Shown: positions 7,397 to 14,662 of the stretch, one piece after another
How the letters are laid out: each line of letters starts with the position of its first letter
How positions within the stretch are numbered: the stretch's first letter is position 1
NCBI GenBank assembly: GCA_947589245.1
Contig: CANQBD010000010.1
Span: 1-52,234 of the forward strand
From: an uncultured Anaeroplasmataceae bacterium
Lineage (GTDB): Bacteria; Bacillota_I; Bacilli_A; Acholeplasmatales; Anaeroplasmataceae
Direction of reading: 5' to 3'
Length of the DNA: 52,234 nucleotides
Notes under the pieces: generated by a model
Databases searched by the model: none
Seen by the model: only the letters and a program-made list of their open reading frames with translations
Told to the model about the DNA's origin: nothing
Translations under genes and position numbers: made by a program

Positions 7397-9719
7397 TTTT
7401 ATCAAGCTCCTTTCTAAAAGGTTTGTGTTCAAGCTCAACCACATCCTCATAAGTATAAAAACAAATATCCTTATATTTACAGAATGTACAAGATTCGTTT
7501 TGACCATTTATTATTTTAGGAGCAATTTTAAATTCACCATTTAAAATATTAGAGGCAGCCTTTTCAATCAAATTATCAACCATCTTGATTATTTCATCCT
7601 GCTGCTTAGAAGCAAACACCTTCGAATAACATCTAAAACCATCCTTAGTCAATCCTAATGATTTAATATAAGTACTAGACTGATAAGTCGGATCAAAAAG
7701 TTCAATTAAGGTCGGATCAGCAACAGTAAAGCCTTCTAACATAAAATTTTTATTTAATTGATCAGCCACACTAGATTTATGATCAAAAATAACAATATTA
7801 ACCTTTTGAAGATAAATGCCAATAATATGCAAATTCAAATCTTTAAAAGGCTCATAATTAGCTAAAAGATACATATAGGATGGTAGTTGTAAATGAAATC
7901 CATCAGCAATATTATCAAGACTTACAACATCCTTGCCAGTCTTATAATCAATGATAGCCACATAAACATCCCTATCTTCAATATGATATAGCATCTTATC
8001 AATAAAGCCCTCAAAGCTATAGGTAGGCTTATTAATAATAATATGTTCTTCTCTTTTAATATCTTTTAAAGTAGCTAAAGCTTCATGTTTCTGATTAAAG
8101 ATAATTAATTCTCTTAAGATGTTTTCCATTTGACTAAAGAAAAAGTCATCCTTAGCATCTACCCTATTATCTAAACGATTTTTTATGGCACTCTTAACAA
8201 AATCAAAATCTTCTTGATAGCTATCCTCTAATACCGCATGAGCAAATGTTCCAAGTCTAGCTGCCATTTGGGGTTTAAATTCATTAAGATTAAGAATACG
8301 GTCAGCATAATAACTAAATGGACAAGCAAAATAAAGTTTGACATTAGAGTAAGCTAGTTTAAGCTTGTGATCAGCATATTTAGCTCTTAATAATTCAGCA
8401 TCAAGCTTTTGATATTGATGATGATAACTCTTATAATCATTACCATTTAGGCCATACCTTTTCAAACTATTATCTAATGTTCCATATTTTAAATAGCTAT
8501 CATAGCTACTTAAAAGTCTTAAATCATCTTCTAGTTTAGCAACACCAAAATCAACATCTTCTTTCTTAACCTTTAAATCTAATTCTTGAATTAAAATAGA
8601 TGGTAAATATTCATCTGTTTTATAACTTAGCTTATAGCTTATAAAAACATTACAATTATTAAAAATAAACCTTTTCAAACGCTCCTTAGCTAAAATATTT
8701 TGTTCATAAGAATTAGAAATACCAAGTTTACTTAACTCTTCATCATTTAAAAAGCTTGTTCCCATAAAAATTTTAGGGGCAGCCCCTAAATTAAAATTAA
8801 CCAAAAAGGCATACTCATTTTCAGCAATAATTAAATTTTCATCAGCCAAGTTAACCGCATCTAAATAGCTAACCTTTGGATAGGTACTATGCTTAAAATG
8901 GGCCTTTAAAAAACTTAAGCACTCCTTAGGCTCTAAGCTATTTAAATTATAATCGTTAATTGTATCAATAATAATAGAATACAGTTCATCTTCCCTATCT
9001 AAATTATTAATTATGGTTTCAAAGGAAGATTCTTTTTGACAAAGGCTTAAAAATTCTTTAATTAATTTAGCATTTAAAATATTTTTTAAGGCTAGAAAGT
9101 TAAGACTTATGTGAAAGCTTTTTGCCATACGCTTAAAAAGAAATTGATATTCTTCTCCAGCATTTATAATGTAAATAGCATTAGGCTTAACACCACTTTC
9201 AATAAGCTTACTTATCTTAGTAAAAACAAATAAACATTCTTCTAAAATGTTTTTAAACTCATATATTTGCGGTTCATACTTTGTTTGTTTTAAATTAAGT
9301 TCAAAAACACTAGTATACTTGGAAACAAGCATCTTTAAAGTCAAATATTCTTTAGAACTATCAGGCTCTAAAAAAGTTAGAGGATATTGTTTTAAACGAT
9401 ATAAAAAAAGCTTATCGTAAACTAAGTAATCATTTTCTTTTAAGAAATTATAAACCGAAACAAGACTATCAAGCTTAGCATCATTATAAAATTTATCTTC
9501 AATATAATAGATAGCATCTAAATATTCTAACGCTAAATCATAAGAAAGAGCATATTTCTGCATAATAGCTAAATGGGCTGACTTTTTAATTGAAAATTTT
9601 AATTTCTTTAAAAGTTCTTTTGGAGTTAAAAAAATAAATTCCTTAAAACCCTTCTGCGATAGTAAAAGCTTTTCCTTCAAATCATTACTACAAATGACAT
9701 AGCCTTCTTTAATATCCAT
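7383..9719 (-). CDS. addB: AddB-like nuclease subunit, short form
   Basis: A 778-residue partner of AddA. The C-terminal third has the AddB nuclease and iron-sulfur layout: one Cys in LYFACPFSYYADRIL, then GFIDKML...IIDYKTGK (PD-(D/E)XK nuclease), then CTFCKYKDIC (C-x2-C-x5-C) about 30 residues from the end, giving the four Cys of the AddB 4Fe-4S staple. It is far shorter than Bacillus AddB (about 1166 residues), and its N-terminus shows no Walker A motif, although family members often keep one. The inactive helicase-like part is therefore reduced. The ATG at 9719 sits 6 bases after AGGAGGTGA. It lies 31 bp downstream of cvfB. Confidence 0.85.
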   Translation of the reverse strand: MDIKEGYVICSNDLKEKLLLSQKGFKEFIFLTPKELLKKLKFSIKKSAHLAIMQKYALSYDLALEYLDAIYYIEDKFYNDAKLDSLVSVYNFLKENDYLVYDKLFLYRLKQYPLTFLEPDSSKEYLTLKMLVSKYTSVFELNLKQTKYEPQIYEFKNILEECLFVFTKISKLIESGVKPNAIYIINAGEEYQFLFKRMAKSFHISLNFLALKNILNAKLIKEFLSLCQKESSFETIINNLDREDELYSIIIDTINDYNLNSLEPKECLSFLKAHFKHSTYPKVSYLDAVNLADENLIIAENEYAFLVNFNLGAAPKIFMGTSFLNDEELSKLGISNSYEQNILAKERLKRFIFNNCNVFISYKLSYKTDEYLPSILIQELDLKVKKEDVDFGVAKLEDDLRLLSSYDSYLKYGTLDNSLKRYGLNGNDYKSYHHQYQKLDAELLRAKYADHKLKLAYSNVKLYFACPFSYYADRILNLNEFKPQMAARLGTFAHAVLEDSYQEDFDFVKSAIKNRLDNRVDAKDDFFFSQMENILRELIIFNQKHEALATLKDIKREEHIIINKPTYSFEGFIDKMLYHIEDRDVYVAIIDYKTGKDVVSLDNIADGFHLQLPSYMYLLANYEPFKDLNLHIIGIYLQKVNIVIFDHKSSVADQLNKNFMLEGFTVADPTLIELFDPTYQSSTYIKSLGLTKDGFRCYSKVFASKQQDEIIKMVDNLIEKAASNILNGEFKIAPKIINGQNESCTFCKYKDICFYTYEDVVELEHKPFRKELDKNGLD

Positions 9720-9750
9720 TAAACTCACCTCCTATTTAAAATAAAAGCTA

Positions 9751-10602
9751 TTAATCAATAGCCTTTATTAAATATGTATTATTTTCATCAAATTCAATAA
9801 TTTGTTCTTTATATAAAGCCCCATAAGCTCTCTTAAAAGCCTTTCTAGACATATTAAAATATTTTAAAACATCTTCACTACTCGATTTAGCAGTTAATGG
9901 CATTTTACCACCATGTTCCTTTAAATACTTTAAAATAACCGCTTGATCATCCTGCATAAGAATTTCCTTATGTTCATTTAATGTACCATAGGCTTCCCCA
10001 TTTAACATCTTCGTAATATTGACAAAAACTTTCTCCCCTAAACGATATGTTCCTCTTAATTGCGTATTAGGCACAAAAACATAGACTAAATCACGTGTTA
10101 TAAGTCCCAACCCCTTTTCAGCCACTCTATTCACATAAGCTTCTACTCGTTCACCTAAAGCATAATTAATATTAGCCTTAAGACTGATAATATCAAAACG
10201 ACTCAAAGGTTTAGCTAATAAATAATTCTTTTTTTGTTTCAAACCACAAAATAATAAATCATCAACTTGAGGCCATTGACTCAAATTGTAAGGTAGATAA
10301 TCCTTCGAAACTAATAAATCCTTAGGAGTATTATTACTAACAAAAACACCAACATTATCAATAACATTTACCACTTTTACAAAGGCTGGCTTATCAAAAG
10401 TTAGCATAGGCTCGTGCATTGTCGCTGTCAAACGATTTTCTTTATCAGCATAGATATAAACTCTTACTGATTCATTATTTTTTAATTCTTTAAGGCTTTC
10501 TTTAAAATGCATTAATACCTCGGTTTGGCCATCAGATAGCATATAGCCCAAATCAGAAGTTCTAACGACCTTTAATTGATTAAACCTACCAAGTTCTATC
10601 AA
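9751..10602 (-). CDS. cvfB: S1-like RNA-binding protein, CvfB family
   Basis: A 283-residue CvfB/YitL-type protein: tandem S1-like OB domains (residues about 1-215) and a C-terminal winged helix (about 220-280, containing EDVLKYFNMSRKAFKRAYGALY). CvfB is an RNA-binding virulence regulator in Staphylococcus. The start is TTG at 10602; a stop lies in frame three codons upstream, so no earlier start exists. The TTG overlaps the TGA of the 46-aa ORF (TTGA), suggesting translational coupling. It belongs to the long operon ending in trmD. Confidence 0.85.
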   Translation of the reverse strand: MIELGRFNQLKVVRTSDLGYMLSDGQTEVLMHFKESLKELKNNESVRVYIYADKENRLTATMHEPMLTFDKPAFVKVVNVIDNVGVFVSNNTPKDLLVSKDYLPYNLSQWPQVDDLLFCGLKQKKNYLLAKPLSRFDIISLKANINYALGERVEAYVNRVAEKGLGLITRDLVYVFVPNTQLRGTYRLGEKVFVNITKMLNGEAYGTLNEHKEILMQDDQAVILKYLKEHGGKMPLTAKSSSEDVLKYFNMSRKAFKRAYGALYKEQIIEFDENNTYLIKAID

Positions 10603-10739
10603 TTCCGATCACCATCCTTGTAATTACGATCGGTTTGACTAATATACATTTCCTGCCGTTCAGTAAAAGGCTTGGGCTTTTTATTTTCTTCAATTTTTTT
10701 AATTAATTTCTTTTCTTTTTCAGTTAATTGCTTATTCAT
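10599..10739 (-). CDS. Hypothetical 46-residue peptide
   Basis: A small ORF on the minus strand with an ATG start at 10739. It encodes 46 residues, begins MNKQLTEKEKKLIKKIEENK, and ends with TDRNYKDGDRN. It overlaps the upstream 140-aa gene by 8 bp and the cvfB TTG start by 4 bp, so it fills the gap exactly. A GGGGAAGAAAATG context provides a ribosome site. The tight overlaps on both sides and the charged helical composition argue that it is translated. The family is not recognised. Confidence 0.65.
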   Translation of the reverse strand: MNKQLTEKEKKLIKKIEENKKPKPFTERQEMYISQTDRNYKDGDRN

Positions 10740-11154
10740 TTTCTTCCCCTAGCTTTATTTCCTTGATATTATACTCTTCTAATTTTTTAATGATATCCGC
10801 AATATTATTTTCTGTTTCATAGGTATCGGCAGTCTTAGTATTAAAATATATTTCAATAAAAAATTTCTCAACCGTATAAAGAGTTAAGCGGTTTGTAACA
10901 TAATTAACTTGACTAAAATTATAGGCTTTAAGGCGCGAAATACTTAATGAAAAATCTTTAGCAGGAATTAATTTTTTGGTAAATAAGGATAATCTTTGAA
11001 AATTAAGCGCATCCTTACTCATTGTCATAATAAAATCAGCCTGACCTTCTTGATATATTTTACCAAAATTTTTCTTTAAAAAAACAATAGCTGGTTTATG
11101 TCCCTTTAAAAGACGATTTGTTCGATAATATAAAATAATTTGTTTGCGATTCAA
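10732..11154 (-). CDS. Hypothetical protein, first gene of cvfB-addBA-trmD operon
   Basis: A 140-residue soluble protein that I do not recognise. It is rich in Lys, Phe, Tyr and Asn, has no membrane segment, and ends in a charged helix (NIADIIKKLEEYNIKEIKLG). The start is TTG at 11154 with GAGGTGAT 7 bases upstream. It is the first gene after the promoter at 11178-11206 and overlaps the 46-aa ORF by 8 bp. Position next to CvfB might suggest an RNA-linked role, but this is only context. Confidence 0.7.
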   Translation of the reverse strand: MNRKQIILYYRTNRLLKGHKPAIVFLKKNFGKIYQEGQADFIMTMSKDALNFQRLSLFTKKLIPAKDFSLSISRLKAYNFSQVNYVTNRLTLYTVEKFFIEIYFNTKTADTYETENNIADIIKKLEEYNIKEIKLGEENE

Positions 11155-11177
11155 AATATCACCTCAAATACATAAAC

Positions 11178-11206
11178 ATTATAACATTTACGACACACTT
11201 TTACAA
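11178..11206 (-). promoter_or_regulatory. Promoter of the long repair/RNA operon
   Basis: On the minus strand TTGTAA (11206-11201), a 17-base spacer, and a consensus TATAAT (11183-11178) lie 24 bp before the first TTG start. No convincing terminator is seen between here and trmD, so all eight genes down to 2615 may be one transcript. Confidence 0.75.
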
Positions 11207-11251
11207 TTAATAAGCACTTTCCTAAATTAAAATATTTTTTTACAAAAAAAA

Positions 11252-11280
11252 TTGACAAGCGCTTTCATTCGTGGTATTAT
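11252..11280 (+). promoter_or_regulatory. Strong plus-strand promoter with overlapping cre-like operator
   Basis: A consensus TTGACA (11252-11257), a 17-base spacer, and TATTAT (11275-11280) preceded by TGG, an extended -10, form a near-ideal sigma-A promoter. The spacer begins with AAGCGCTTTCA, which matches the right half and core of a CcpA cre site (WTGNAANCGNWNNCW); the left arm is poorer. A LacI-family protein bound here would block the -35. No plus-strand gene follows before the terminator at 11331-11370. Confidence 0.75.
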
Positions 11281-11286
11281 ATTAGT

Positions 11287-11372
11287 GTGATGAATGTTAA
11301 ATAATAACTTTTCAAATAATCTCTCCCAAAAAGAAAAGGATCTATTCACTTTAGAATAGGTCCTTTTCTTAT
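11287..11372 (+). ncRNA. Candidate small RNA (about 85 nt)
   Basis: The start is predicted 7 bases after the -10 at 11275-11280 and the end is at the terminator 11331-11370. The interval encodes nothing longer than a few codons. It contains a single-stranded-looking CTCTCCCAA at 11321-11329 just before the terminator, complementary to Shine-Dalgarno-like GGGAGAG. Transcription is inferred from promoter and terminator only. Confidence 0.5.
11331..11370. terminator. Bidirectional terminator
   Basis: A 17-bp stem with one wobble (AAGAAAAGGATCTATTC against GAATAGGTCCTTTTCTT) and a 6-base loop. It would end the minus-strand tyrS-reductase transcript (T-run then GGG) and the plus-strand candidate small RNA. 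Confidence 0.85.
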
Positions 11373-11401
11373 TTATAAAGGCACAATCTAGTACCAATTA
11401 A

Positions 11402-12004
11402 TTATCTAATAAAATTCGTTCCAATCCTTTTTTCATAGCTAGGCTTTTCACTACTTTTTAAAGACTTCAATAACCAAGCTATATTAGTACCTAAAGTTCG
11501 CATTGTTTGTAATCCCTCTAAATCCTGTTCAACCTCTTCTTTAGTATTGCCATGCACACCATTCCAATATTGACTAGAAACAACCGGCATATTATTAATC
11601 GTAAAATACATATTCATTTCTGAAAAAGTTAAAGTTGAACCAGCACGTCTACAAGATACCACAGCCGCTCCCGGCTTATTCTTTAAATATTTAGAACTAG
11701 AATAAAACAAACGATCCATAAAAGACTTTATACCTCCAGCCATTGAAGCATAATATACCGGACTACCAAAAACAAAACCATCTGCTTCCTTAGCTTTAGC
11801 AGCAAATTCATTTACAGTATCATCAAAAACACATTTACCTAAAGTAAAACATTTGCCACAGGCTATACAGCCTTGATTCTGATTACCAATCCAAAAAATT
11901 TCAGCCTCAATACCTTCCTTTACTAAACTTTTTTTAACTTCTTCTAAAGCACGATTAGTACAACCATCCCTATTAGGACTACCATTAACCAATAAAACCT
12001 TCAT
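11402..12004 (-). CDS. Flavodoxin-fold FMN reductase, iron-sulfur flavoprotein-like
   Basis: A 200-residue NADPH-dependent FMN reductase/flavodoxin-family protein. The N-terminus MKVLLVNGSPNRDGCTNRAL is the phosphate-binding loop for FMN. GCIACGKCFTLGKC gives a cluster of four Cys as in iron-sulfur flavoproteins. GSPVYYASMAGGIKSFMDR is the second flavin-binding loop. Redox partner and substrate are unknown. It lies 11 bp downstream of tyrS and therefore is probably cotranscribed under the T-box, an unexpected partnership. The ATG start has AGGGGA upstream. Confidence 0.82.
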   Translation of the reverse strand: MKVLLVNGSPNRDGCTNRALEEVKKSLVKEGIEAEIFWIGNQNQGCIACGKCFTLGKCVFDDTVNEFAAKAKEADGFVFGSPVYYASMAGGIKSFMDRLFYSSSKYLKNKPGAAVVSCRRAGSTLTFSEMNMYFTINNMPVVSSQYWNGVHGNTKEEVEQDLEGLQTMRTLGTNIAWLLKSLKSSEKPSYEKRIGTNFIR

Positions 12005-12015
12005 TTGCTTTCCCC

Positions 12016-13236
12016 TTAAAATTTAATTAGAGCATAAAGCTTTTTACCACGTCTTAAAACAATAAACTTTCCTTCGATAGCCGTTTCTTTAGTTAGAAGG
12101 AATCCTTCATCAGTTACTTTTTCACCATTGACTAAAACAGCACCATTACGAATAAATTCGCGAGCCTCTCGCTTAGATGAGGCAAGCTTAACCTCAATTA
12201 AAGCCTCTACTAAGCTACAATCATGGCCTTCAATAGAAGGTAAATCATTAAAGCCCATTGCAATTTCTTTGGCTGTTAAACTCTTAATATCACCACTAAA
12301 TAAAGCTTCTGAAATATGTAAAGCTTCCTTATAGGCATCAGCCCCATGAATGAAAGTAATTACTTCCTTAGCTAAACGCTTATGAGCCTCTCTAAGATGG
12401 GGAGCAACCTTATTTTGTTCTGCTAAAGCTTCAATCTCTTCTTTAGAAAGGAATGTTAAAAACTTCAAATAATCAATTACCTTATCATCTTCAGAATTAA
12501 TAAAGAATTGATACATTTCATAAGCTGATGTTTTATTAATATCTAACCAAATAGCTTTACCATTTGTCTTACCAAATTTTGAACCATCACTTTTAGTTAA
12601 AAGTGGCATTGTAAAACCATAAGCCTCCTTACCACTTTTCTTACGAATAAGCTCAATACCAGCGGTAATATTACCCCATTGATCTTGACCAGCAACTTGT
12701 AAAGTAACATTTTTATTTTCAAATAAATAATAAAAATCTAAAGCTTGCATAATCATATAGGAAAATTCAGTATAAGTAATACCTAAATCAATTCTTCTTT
12801 TAATTATATCCTTATTCAGCATGTAATTAACATTGAAATATTTACCATAATCACGCAAAAAATCAATAAAATTTAAATCCTTTGACCAATCATAATTATT
12901 AACAACTTCACAATCAAATAAAGTCATAAGTTGTTTTTTCAAGCAAGCAAAATTATGATCTACTTCCGCTTTAGTTATCATTGGACGCTCACTATCAGGC
13001 TTGGGATCACCAATTAAACCAGTAGCACCACCAATTAAAACGATTGGGTTATGCCCGGCATCCTTTAATCGTTTAGCAATCAAAAAACTGGAAAAATGAC
13101 CAATATGTAAACTATCACCCGTTGGGTCAGTGCCAATATAGAAAGTCATTCCCCCTTTGTTTAATTTTTCTTTTAGACTTGGATCAGAAACATCCTTAAT
13201 TAATCCACGCCATTCTAATTCCTCATAAATACCCAT
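12016..13236 (-). CDS. tyrS: Tyrosyl-tRNA synthetase
   Basis: A 406-residue class I TyrRS. It has the HIGH-type signature DSLHIGHFSSFL, the tyrosine/ATP pocket VAGQDQWGNITAG, and KFGKT as the KMSKS equivalent. A C-terminal S4 RNA-binding domain follows (SKREAREFIRNGAVLVNGEKV). The KFGKT type identifies TyrS rather than TyrZ. The ATG at 13236 has AAAGGAGAAG upstream. Expression is probably controlled by the Tyr T-box leader at 13261-13455. Confidence 0.96.
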   Translation of the reverse strand: MGIYEELEWRGLIKDVSDPSLKEKLNKGGMTFYIGTDPTGDSLHIGHFSSFLIAKRLKDAGHNPIVLIGGATGLIGDPKPDSERPMITKAEVDHNFACLKKQLMTLFDCEVVNNYDWSKDLNFIDFLRDYGKYFNVNYMLNKDIIKRRIDLGITYTEFSYMIMQALDFYYLFENKNVTLQVAGQDQWGNITAGIELIRKKSGKEAYGFTMPLLTKSDGSKFGKTNGKAIWLDINKTSAYEMYQFFINSEDDKVIDYLKFLTFLSKEEIEALAEQNKVAPHLREAHKRLAKEVITFIHGADAYKEALHISEALFSGDIKSLTAKEIAMGFNDLPSIEGHDCSLVEALIEVKLASSKREAREFIRNGAVLVNGEKVTDEGFLLTKETAIEGKFIVLRRGKKLYALIKF

Positions 13237-13260
13237 ATAATCTTCTCCTTTTCTTTTTAT

Positions 13261-13455
13261 AAAAAAAGTCCTTAAGCCTTTAGCCTAAGGACGATTAATT
13301 ATCGCGGTACCACCTTAGTTCTATTAGTTACCTAATAGCCCTCAATTCTTTTTTTTCTCCTAGATTGTAATTCAAATTTAGTCACTTGTTTATTTCCACC
13401 AACCATAAACTCTCTTGAAAAAATAAACTAAATTCTACTAAAGTTCTTATCATCG
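13261..13455 (-). promoter_or_regulatory. T-box riboswitch for tyrS (Tyr specifier)
   Basis: On the minus strand the leader carries the near-invariant T-box AGGTGGTACCGCG (13315-13303), which pairs with the tRNA acceptor end in the antiterminator. It is followed by a terminator hairpin (13292-13268) and a T-run (13267-13261). Stem I is upstream, with AAGAGAG and GGTGGAAATAAAC segments. The GAATTACAAT stretch supplies a TAC specifier codon (13369-13367), which matches tyrosine. Uncharged tRNA-Tyr would stabilise antitermination. Confidence 0.92.
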
Positions 13456-13461
13456 AAAATA

Positions 13462-14460
13462 TTAATAATTTGTTGACCCTCTTGAAACAAAATTGTAAGG
13501 TAATAATATTTTATTATTTACAACTTCTTCTTGTTTCATATACTTTGTAAGTAAACGCATAGATACAGCGCCAATATCATAAACCGGAATATCTACACAA
13601 GTTAAATTGGGATCAGATAAGATAGCATACTTTGTATTTTGTAAGCCAACAATTGAAATATCTTTAGGAATTTGACGATTGTTGTGCTTAGCAATATTCA
13701 TAAAGCTGATAGCAATACTATCTCTAACTGCTATTACACCATCAATTTTATTATTTTGGAAAAAGCTCTCAAAATGTAGCCTATTAACACTAGTATCGCC
13801 ACTAGTTCTGAAAATTCTAGGCTCTTTACCAGCTTCTTCCATAGCTTGAATATAACCCTGTTCTTTAGCAGTATTTGTTGAATAATGTCTAACAGTTGAA
13901 AATAAATAAACATTTTCGCGACCAAATTCAAGCATCTTCTTAGTTATTAAATATGTGGCACGACTATAATCAATAGCAACACTTGGAACTGACTCATCAT
14001 CATAAATAACATTAGTCAGTACAAGCGGAACCATTGAATCTTTAATATAATCAATAGCCGATTTCATTTTATCCTTTTCAAGCTCATCATTCAAGAATAA
14101 AATACCATCAACCTGTTCAGCAACAACAGCTCGCATAGCATCAGTAATATCTTCATCTGCCCCAACTGAAAAAATTTTTAAAGAATATTCATATTTCTTA
14201 GCAATATCAATAATTCCACCAAGCAATTGAGCAGTTGAAGCTCGTGAAACATCACCAATGACAACCCCAACTGTGGTGGTTCTTCTACTTGCCAATCCTC
14301 TAGCAATAGCGTTTGGACGATAACCTAATTCTTTAATTACTCTCAAAACCTTTTCGCGAGTTTCAGGATTAACTTTTTCAGGATTATTCATAACTCTACT
14401 TACAGTTGCTAAAGAAACTTTGGCTGCCCCTGCAACATCATATATTGTAGTATTCGCCAT
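13462..14460 (-). CDS. ccpA: LacI-family regulator, CcpA-like
   Basis: A 332-residue regulator. The N-terminal DNA-binding domain TTIYDVAGAAKVSLATVSRV, the hinge YRPNAIARGLASRRTTTVGVVI, and a periplasmic-binding-protein core follow the CcpA pattern closely. CcpA, bound to HPr-Ser-P, is the master carbon-catabolite regulator in Firmicutes. HPr and HPr kinase are not in this window, so the assignment rests on sequence resemblance. The ATG start has GAGGTGATTT upstream. The strong promoter at 14508-14536 has a cre-like palindrome (TGAAATCGTTTTACA, 14546-14560) just upstream, suggesting autoregulation. Confidence 0.8.
   Translation of the reverse strand: MANTTIYDVAGAAKVSLATVSRVMNNPEKVNPETREKVLRVIKELGYRPNAIARGLASRRTTTVGVVIGDVSRASTAQLLGGIIDIAKKYEYSLKIFSVGADEDITDAMRAVVAEQVDGILFLNDELEKDKMKSAIDYIKDSMVPLVLTNVIYDDESVPSVAIDYSRATYLITKKMLEFGRENVYLFSTVRHYSTNTAKEQGYIQAMEEAGKEPRIFRTSGDTSVNRLHFESFFQNNKIDGVIAVRDSIAISFMNIAKHNNRQIPKDISIVGLQNTKYAILSDPNLTCVDIPVYDIGAVSMRLLTKYMKQEEVVNNKILLPYNFVSRGSTNY
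13468..13496 (-). promoter_or_regulatory. Possible promoter of the tyrS leader
   Basis: On the minus strand TTGTTT, a 17-base spacer and TATTAA end near the ccpA stop, so the tyrS promoter would lie within the last codons of ccpA. The hexamers are only moderate; read-through from ccpA is an alternative. Confidence 0.35.
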
Positions 14461-14507
14461 TGAAAAATCACCTCACACTCTCTATAATTAAAATATGGTG
14501 CAAAATG

Positions 14508-14560
14508 ATTATAGCACAAAATATTATCATTTTCAATAATTTTCATGAAATCGTTTTACA
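14508..14560 (-). promoter_or_regulatory. ccpA promoter with upstream cre-like site
   Basis: On the minus strand TTGAAA (14536-14531), a 17-base spacer and TATAAT (14513-14508). The sequence 14546-14560 resembles a cre operator with an imperfect right end and sits about 10 bases upstream of the -35. Confidence 0.7.
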
Positions 14561-14662
14561 TACCCTTCTTTTCGACAACCAATTTCATAATAGCCAATCA
14601 ATAAATAGTCATTTAAAAATTCTATTTCTAAGCAAAACAGCATAGGATTAATAGGTGATATT

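Noticed and set aside
14460-14645. Plus-strand 61-residue ORF upstream of murC
   Set aside because: It overlaps the ccpA promoter and operator, begins without a proper ribosome site, and has no protein-like features.
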